In this document: one piece after another, positions 57,640 through 64,000 of the stretch
How the letters are laid out: each line of letters begins with the position of its first letter
Numbering within the stretch: the first letter of the stretch is position 1
Origin: Amphiduros pacificus
Taxonomy: Eukaryota; Annelida; Polychaeta; Phyllodocida; Hesionidae
DNA: 64,000 nucleotides
Assembly: GCA_949316495.1 (NCBI GenBank)
Contig: OX439004.1
Coordinates: 35,284,904 to 35,348,903, forward strand
Direction of reading: 5' to 3'
Program-made: the position numbers and the translations under genes
The notes under the pieces: model-generated
What the model saw: the letters and a program-made list of their open reading frames with translations, nothing else
What the model was told of the DNA's origin: nothing
Databases searched by the model: none

Positions 57640-58545
57640 GAGAGGAGTAATTCATTACACATTTCCCCAGTGTCTAATTACCTTATATCATGTCCCCAGT
57701 GTCTAATTAATTTATATCATAACCCAGTATCTAATTACCTAATATCATATTCCCAGTGTTAATCAACTAATGTCATGTCCCCAGTGTCTCATTAACTAAT
57801 GTCATGTCCCCAATGTCTAATCAACTAATGTCATGTCCCAGTGTCTAATTACCTAATATCATATCCTCAATGTCTAATCAACTAATGTCATGTCCCCAGT
57901 GTCTAATCAACTAATGTCATGTCCCCAGTTTCTAATTAACTAATGTCATGTCCCCAGTGTTAATCAACTAATGTCATGTCCCCAGTGTCTAATCAACTAA
58001 TGTAATGTCCCCAATGTCTAATTACCTAATATCATATCCCCAGTGTTAATCAACTAATGTCATGTCCCCAGTGTCTAATAAACTAATGTCATGTCCCCAG
58101 TGTCTAATCAACTAATGTCATGTCCCCAATGTCTAATAAACTAATGTCATGTCCCCAGTGTCTAATCAACTAATGTCATGTCCCCAATGTCTAATCAACT
58201 AATGTCATGTCCCCAATGTCTAATCAACTAATGTCATTTCCCCAATGTCTAATCAACTAAGTGTCTAATTACCTAATATCATGTCCCCATTGTCTAATCA
58301 ACTAATGTCATGTCCCCAATGTCTAATAAACTAATGTCATGTCCCCAGTGTCTAATCAACTAATGTCATGTCCCCAATGTCTAATCAACTAATGTCATTT
58401 CCCCAATGTCTAATCAACTAATGTCATGTCCCCAGTGTCTAATTACCTAATATCATGTCCCCATTGTCTAATCAACTAATGTCATGTCCCCAATGTCTAA
58501 TCAACTAATGAAATATCCCCAGTGTCTAACTAAATAATGTCATGT
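57640..58545. repeat. 29-bp minisatellite (TGTCCCCAGTGTCTAATCAA)
   Basis: About 30 units of roughly 28-29 bp with CTAATGTCA or CTAATATCA endings. Length varies by a base, so no frame stays open. It ends about 200 bp before the first coding exon of the glycosyltransferase. Confidence 0.92.
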
Positions 58546-58747
58546 CCCAGTGTCATTTCACACCCAGCACTAATACAAGCTATTCTCAGTGTAAGTTAAG
58601 CCATAGCAGGATAGCATATCCAGTCGGCACACGCCTCATTTGTTGTTCTTTTGTCTCAGCTAAACCTTTGGCTTATTTGGCTATCATTGACTGTCCTATT
58701 TTTGTAATACATGTTCAAATTGTGCTAGTAATTATTACTGTTTTCAG

Positions 58748-59830
58748 GGCACTCCAAGAGAAATGACTGCCCCACATTTCCCTGGACTCCAGCCCGTTCT
58801 GCACAATGCTGAGGAAGCTCTCATCCCCCCTGCTGGCCGTCAACCTGGTGCTTCTCTTCACAAACCTGGCTCTATTAAGGTTTCCCGACCAGGTGGCGAC
58901 ACCAAGCTTAAATGTAGAGACTTCAAATATACACAAGAGAGACAATGGGTTAGGTGATAAAGATCATAGATCTAGTAAGGATCTCACTGGTCTTGGACTA
59001 GATTATAAAGAGCATGGATCTCACCACAGCTTAGCCCATGAGGACCAAGCTATCTCCAGAAATCCAGAAGCTAAACCAAAACCAAAACCTACTGTACAAT
59101 ATTCAAACCTGGACTCAGCTGTCAAAAGGAAAGTTACAAGCAGAACTGATGACTATGTCAAATCTTATAGCACACCTAAATCCAATGTTTCTCAGAGAAG
59201 TCCAGAGGTAAAACGCTTCAGGAGCTCTTATATGATTCCTGAGATACAACACACTAAACTGGTAAATTGTGCAGCTATATTTAAAAATGACAAAAAAGAG
59301 ATTGAAAGAGCTAAAGGCATCATGAGCAAAAAGCCTAAGGTGCCTATATACGAGGAAACATACTTGGAGTGGACACGGGACTGTGAATCTTTCAAAAAGA
59401 GAAGAGGATACATTGAGTATCCTCTCTCAGAAGAGGAGGAGAATTTTCCTCTTGCATTTAGTTTATCTATGTTTAAAGATGTGGAGCATGTTGAGAGACT
59501 GCTGCGCTCCATATACCAGCCCCAGAACCTCTACTGCATTCACATTGACATCAAGTCTTCCCTCCTCATCCATCGCACCATGCAGGCCATAGCCAACTGC
59601 TTTGACAATGTCTTCATTGCCTCACGCCTGGACAAAATCAAGTGGGGAGACGTGAGCGTGTTGCTACCCGCCCTCAACTGTATGAGGGACCTGGTGAGGG
59701 ACCACTGGGGGAAATGGAAATATTATATCAATCTGGCTGGACAAGAGTTCCCCCTCAGAAGCAACTACGAGCTTGTCAGGATAGCTAAAATATTCAATGG
59801 TTCAAATGACATCGGAGGTTCCGTGGAAAG
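58748..59830 (+). CDS. Core-2/I-type beta-1,6-N-acetylglucosaminyltransferase (GT14), first coding exon
   Basis: A Golgi type II enzyme that would add GlcNAc in beta-1,6 linkage to O-glycan cores or poly-LacNAc. Acceptor TGTTTTCAG at 58,747; coding starts at 58,806 and runs 341 codons to GGAAAG|GTAAGT (phase 2). Residues 5-24 (LSSPLLAVNLVLLFTNLALL) form the signal anchor. A long charged stem runs to about residue 150, longer than in vertebrate GCNT enzymes. The catalytic domain then begins: LVNCAAIFKND, FPLAFSLSMFKDVEHVERLL, RSIYQPQNLYCIHID, IKWGDVSVLLPALNCM and YINLAGQEFPLRSNYELV. These blocks are diagnostic for GCNT1/3/4 relatives. An ATG at 58,763 is out of frame and may act as an upstream start. 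Confidence 0.92.
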
Positions 59831-60910
59831 GTAAGTAAGCTAAACACCTAATTAGATACATCAAGTAACATGAGTAAGGTCAGTAAGGTCTTGTAAGGTC
59901 CGTCTATTGATTTATGCTTAAGCAAGATATTTACAGAAAAAAATACACAATTTTTAATCGGATTTAAAGAACATTAATTTTATCAAGATCAATTTCACAA
60001 ATGAACATGTATGCACATAGTAGCTTCCGTGTCCCACAGTTTATCCTATTGACTCTCAGTATTGTTAATAAGCTTTCATCTCTAAGATCACACGTTGTCT
60101 TTTTAACATTGAAAACTTCCCATTCTATGTTGTTTGTATGCAGTATGTAAGTATGTAATGAATCTAGACCTGCACTCCGTCTCAAAATCACCAAACATAA
60201 ATGTACGCTGGTGCTTTTTCTAGAATCTTCTTCGTCTTTCAAACATATTACCTACCACAAAAATAACTGCAAAAGTCCATATACAGAACAATGTTCCTTC
60301 ATGGTATTTTCCTAACGTGTTACAATACGTCAGACTAGTAAGGTGCCTTTTTACATGTTTTTTAACTTGTGCGTCAGATTTAATTTATTATCAATAGTAA
60401 TACCCAGTAATTTCACAAAATCTAATTTATTTCTCAATTTTCTACATCTATATTCGTAGGAAACCCATGGAATTATTGGGTTTGCTTACATAGAGATGAT
60501 TCATTTGAAGATCCTTTTTTTGGGGGGAGGGATGTATTTTTTTGTCTTTGATTTTTACACTCTGTTTTCTGCCTGCCATATACCTGATCATCAGATGACA
60601 AGCATCTCTTGACAGGCCATATCAGCAAGCCATGTGGAATACAATCAAATGCGTTTTGATAGATCCTTGAGGACTGTTTCCATCAACTGAAGCAACTTTC
60701 CAGGAGTTCATACCCTTCCATCCTCCTTAATGTGCCTTTTATTACGTCATTTTCCTTTTTTGATATGGGTGTTATCTCTGCTTGTTTCGTATCATTGGGA
60801 AAATACTGGAATTTATATTTTTATTAACAATATTTAATAGCCTACCTGTCATTTGTTTTACACACATTTTTTATCATTTTTATGGTATTCCATCCCACCC
60901 AATAGGGTTA
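59831..60910. other. Intron of the glycosyltransferase gene, 5' part
   Basis: AT-rich, without a recognised feature. Confidence 0.5.
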
Positions 60911-61235
60911 ATGGGCCGTGGCGCAGTTGGTTAGAACGCAAGCTTATTTGGCCCTCGTTCCCCTGTGGCTATCTGAAGGTCGTGAGTTTGATTCTCGGCC
61001 ATTCCGAGTTTAAACTCACATTACAGTTTCTCACATGAGTGCTGAAGCCCGTGCCTGAAGGGTTAACCTATTGTCCTCGTAAATCTGTGACTGGGTGGTT
61101 TGTCATATTTAAGGACCTGCAACATGACAATTCAGTGAGGCAGTGCTCACTATATCTATTCAAGTAGGTATCGACATGAAATAGCTGAAATATTATTGAG
61201 AATGTTGCAAAATGCTATAAAACTCTAACTCAAAT
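60911..61235 (+). mobile_element. tRNA-derived SINE, copy E
   Basis: The best preserved head in the window: GGGCCGTGGCGCAGTTGG then TTAGAACGC (box A) and GAGTTTGATTCTC (box B), followed by the shared body. Inserted in sense within the glycosyltransferase intron. Confidence 0.88.
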
Positions 61236-62325
61236 CCATCCAGTAGCATTTAGCTTTGTATATATTGTTTATGATGAAAGAGTTAAAATCTCAGGAACAG
61301 AGATTCTGTGACTATGGCTTCATCTTTATTTAGAATAAATTCCTCTATGTTTTATTTATTTTTCCACACATAGTTAAAATTCCAGAAATCCTTTGGATGT
61401 ACATTTTTAATGACATTTGCTCATGTCATATGTCTTTATGGCATCTCTTTATATCTTTATTTCTTTGGTGATTATAGATTTCTTTCGGTTTTTGTCTTCT
61501 ATTTTTGAGTCTTTCAATGTGTCTCTTAAACATTTTCTTTCATTTACCAGTTTGTCTTATACATTATAAAATAACTTTGACATTCCATATTCATCACAGA
61601 CGTATCATCAAATATCTTTGCCACACAGAAAGTTTTTAGCTCTATTTGTTGTGAATACTGGCCATGTCGGTCTGATCTGTGGACTTTATTCTAGTCACAC
61701 TCCTACAGTGAACAGTAATGTGCCTTGCAAATCTTTGGTTGTTTTGCACTTTAACATGGTCAAATGGATTGGAGTTAATTCTGGCTTTTTGAAAAATGTT
61801 TATGTTTGTTTTGCCTTTTTTTTTGTTATGCCATGTTTATGTTTGTTATGCCAAGACTATGACTTATTCATGTTCATGTGCCAGAGAGATGTTTTACCTT
61901 TTTTAAGCCAATAAATTATGATAAGATCTGTTCTAAGCCTTCAATGAGCATATAGGTTAACTCTTTCATATAATGAAGTCTGAGGACACTAAAACATTTG
62001 ATGCAGATTTGCTATTCAAAATTATATGTTATGGGTGAACAATTTGTACCAAAATGTAGCCATTTAACCTATAAATTCAGAATTTTATAATTGATATTGA
62101 TTTAACACAAGACAGATTAGGATAAAAAAATGGGAAATAAATAATAAAAAAGGTTAAAAATTACATTATAACAATAAGGTAATACATGGTATTTAAATTG
62201 AACTGATCATGTGGTTTGCAAAGTGGTTGATCCAATATGTCCTCAAATTGACTGTAAAGACTACAAAATGTTAATACAAATATTTAGAAGGGTACTTTGA
62301 ACTTAGTCATATTGCATGCTTTCAG
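61236..62325. other. Intron of the glycosyltransferase gene, 3' part
   Basis: AT-rich, no recognised feature. The 98-codon frame at 61,618 has low-complexity, non-conserved content. Confidence 0.5.
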
Positions 62326-62621
62326 AATGGAGATGGACAGGGTAAATCACTATTGGACCCATCGCTGGAGCAAAACATACCAGCAAACTATTTTCTATGA
62401 CACCTTCAAGCCAAAACCTCGGCCGCCCTTCTCATTCAACCTGACCTTTTATAAGGGAGAGCTGCATGGCCTTTTCTCACAGAACATGGTGCGGTATGTT
62501 GTAACAAACCAGACAGCCAAAAAGTACTTGGAATGGTGTTGGGACACGGGCCATGCCTCTGAACACTACTGGAATGTCCTCAATTATAATAAAATTCTGC
62601 AAGCTCCTGGGGGATATAATG
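62326..62621 (+). CDS. Glycosyltransferase second coding exon (GT14 catalytic domain)
   Basis: Acceptor GCTTTCAG at 62,325 completes the split Arg codon (VE-R-MEMDRVNHYWTH). It ends at AATG|GTGAGT (62,622), phase 1. It encodes GLFSQNMVRYVVTNQTAKKY, then LEWCWDTGHASEHYWNVLN. The Glu of ASEHYW matches the position of the catalytic Glu in mammalian core-2 GlcNAcT (DTYSPDEYLW). The final part of the domain lies past the window edge. Confidence 0.9.
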
Positions 62622-62629
62622 GTGAGTGA

Positions 62630-64000
62630 GAGAGATAAAAGAGAATGATGGTGTAAATGACCAGATAGTCAGGGAGAATGGTGGAGTAAATGACCAGATA
62701 GTCAGGGAGAATGGTTGTGTAAATGACCAGATAGTCAGGGAGAATGATGGTGTAAATGACCAGATAGTCAGGAAGAATGGTGGAGTAAATGACCAGATAG
62801 TCAGGGAGTATGGTGGAGTAAATGACCAGATAGTCAGGGAGAATGGTGGTATAAATGACCAGATAGTCAGGGGGATTGGTGGCATAAATGACCAGATAGT
62901 CAGGGAGAATGGTGGCATAAATGACCAGATAGTCAGGGAGAATGGTGGTATAAATGACCAGATAGTCAGGGAGAATGGTGGCATAAATGACCACATAGTC
63001 AGGGAGAATGGTGGAGTAAATGACCACATAGTCAGGGAGAATGGTGGAGTAAATGACCACATAGTTAGAGAGAATGATGATGTAAATGACCAGATAGTCA
63101 GGGAGAATGATGGTGTAAATGACCAGATAGTCAGGGAGAATGGTGGCATAAATGACCAGATAGTCAGGGAGAATGGTGGCATAAATGACCACATAGTCAG
63201 GGAGAATGATGGAGTAAATGACCACATAGTTAGAGAGAATGATGGTGTAAATGATCAGATAGTCAGGGAGAATGGTGGTGTAAATGACCAGATAGTTAGG
63301 GAGAATGGTAGAGTAAATCACCAGATAGTCAGGGAGAATGGTGGAGTAAATGACCACATAGTCAGGGAGAATGGTAGAGTAAATCATCAGATAGTCGGGG
63401 AGAATGGTGGAGTAAATGACCAGATAATTAGGGAGAATGGTGGTGTAAATGATCAGATAGTCAGGAGAATGGTGGTGTAAATGACCAGATAATCAGGGAG
63501 AATGGTGTAAATGACTAGATAATCAGGGAGAATGATGGTGTAAATGACCAGATAATCAGGGAGAATGGTGGTGTAAATGACTAGATAGTCAGGGAGAATG
63601 GTGGAGTAAATGACCACATAGTCAGGGAGAATGATGGAGTAAATGGCCACATAGTTAGAGAGAATGGTGGTGTAAATGATCAGATAGTCAGGGAGAATGG
63701 TGGTGTAAATGACCAGATAGTTAGGGAGAATGGTAGAGTAAATCACCAGATAGTCAGGGAGAATGGTGGAGTAAATGACCAGATAGTCAGGGAGAATGGT
63801 AGAGTAAATCACCAGATAGTCGGGGAGAATGGTGGAGTAAATGACCAGATAATTAGGGAGAATGGTGGTGTAAATGACCAGATAATCAGGGAGAATGGTG
63901 GTGTAAATGACTAGATAGTCAGGGAGAATGGTGGAGTAAATGACCACATAGTCAGGGAGAATGGTGGTGTAAATGACCAGATAGTTAGGGAGAATGGTAG
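62630..64000. repeat. 33-bp minisatellite (GGGAGAATGGTGGTGTAAAT), runs off the window
   Basis: Over 40 units, beginning within 10 bp of the splice donor. The second half of the unit is GACCAGATAGTCA. It is open in frame on both strands for long stretches (NDQIVRENGGV on +) because 33 is a multiple of three. It is intronic and not coding. A segment around 63,230-63,430 recurs about 430 bp later, a higher-order duplication. Confidence 0.92.

Noticed and set aside
60911-60990. Functional tRNA gene
   Set aside because: A and B boxes are present but the cloverleaf is not kept, and the sequence continues into the SINE body shared by five other copies.
62584-63947. Proteins in the 33-bp array on both strands
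   Set aside because: Stop-free repeat frames beginning at a splice donor; intronic.

Overview
The window is animal nuclear DNA. It is AT-rich, has large introns with GT-AG borders, and is packed with minisatellites and tRNA-derived SINEs. The gene content (a Toll receptor with two cysteine clusters, ZU5-UPA-Death receptors, a beta-helix multi-pass membrane protein, a core-2-type GlcNAc transferase) best fits a marine invertebrate, probably a lophotrochozoan such as a mollusc or brachiopod. The species cannot be fixed from sequence alone.

Region 1 (495-17,621, + strand): a Toll-like receptor (LRR ectodomain, one membrane span, TIR) runs without a gap into exons for a repeat-rich linker, a ZU5 domain, a UPA domain and a Death domain. 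The TLR frame closes at 3,023 only if a canonical phase-1 intron (2,860-3,005) is kept. If that intron is removed, one chain of about 1,861 residues results: LRR-TM-TIR-linker-ZU5-UPA-Death. I know of no described receptor with this order, and it is the main candidate for something new here. The gene contains a 9.4 kb intron made of three higher-order copies of a 49-bp purine-rich minisatellite.

Region 2 (37,965 down to 21,661, - strand): a second receptor, tail to tail with the first. It has a signal-peptide exon, a short Cys-rich ectodomain, one TM, a tyrosine-bearing juxtamembrane exon, then ZU5-UPA-Death with the same UPA intron positions and phases as gene A. The two genes share a cytoplasmic module under unrelated ectodomains. 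Intron 1 of gene B (about 10.8 kb) holds a decayed tyrosine-recombinase retroelement, a 1.9 kb inverted-repeat element with many copies of a GTGAGTCGGTTACC motif, a SINE and a minisatellite.

Region 3 (38-44 kb): a 27-bp minisatellite, a TTAA-flanked non-autonomous DNA transposon, and two small zinc-binding genes facing each other (a CxxC protein on + with a TATA box, a PHD finger on -).

Region 4 (44,175-48,106, - strand): a 3.9 kb coding exon for a large membrane protein with a beta-helix-like ectodomain, a Cys-rich neck and about nine hydrophobic segments.

Region 5 (48-58.7 kb): mostly non-coding, with SINEs and minisatellites. Region 6 (58,748 to the window end, + strand): the 5' part of a GT14 core-2/I-type beta-1,6-GlcNAc transferase gene, cut by the window edge inside an intron filled with a 33-bp minisatellite.
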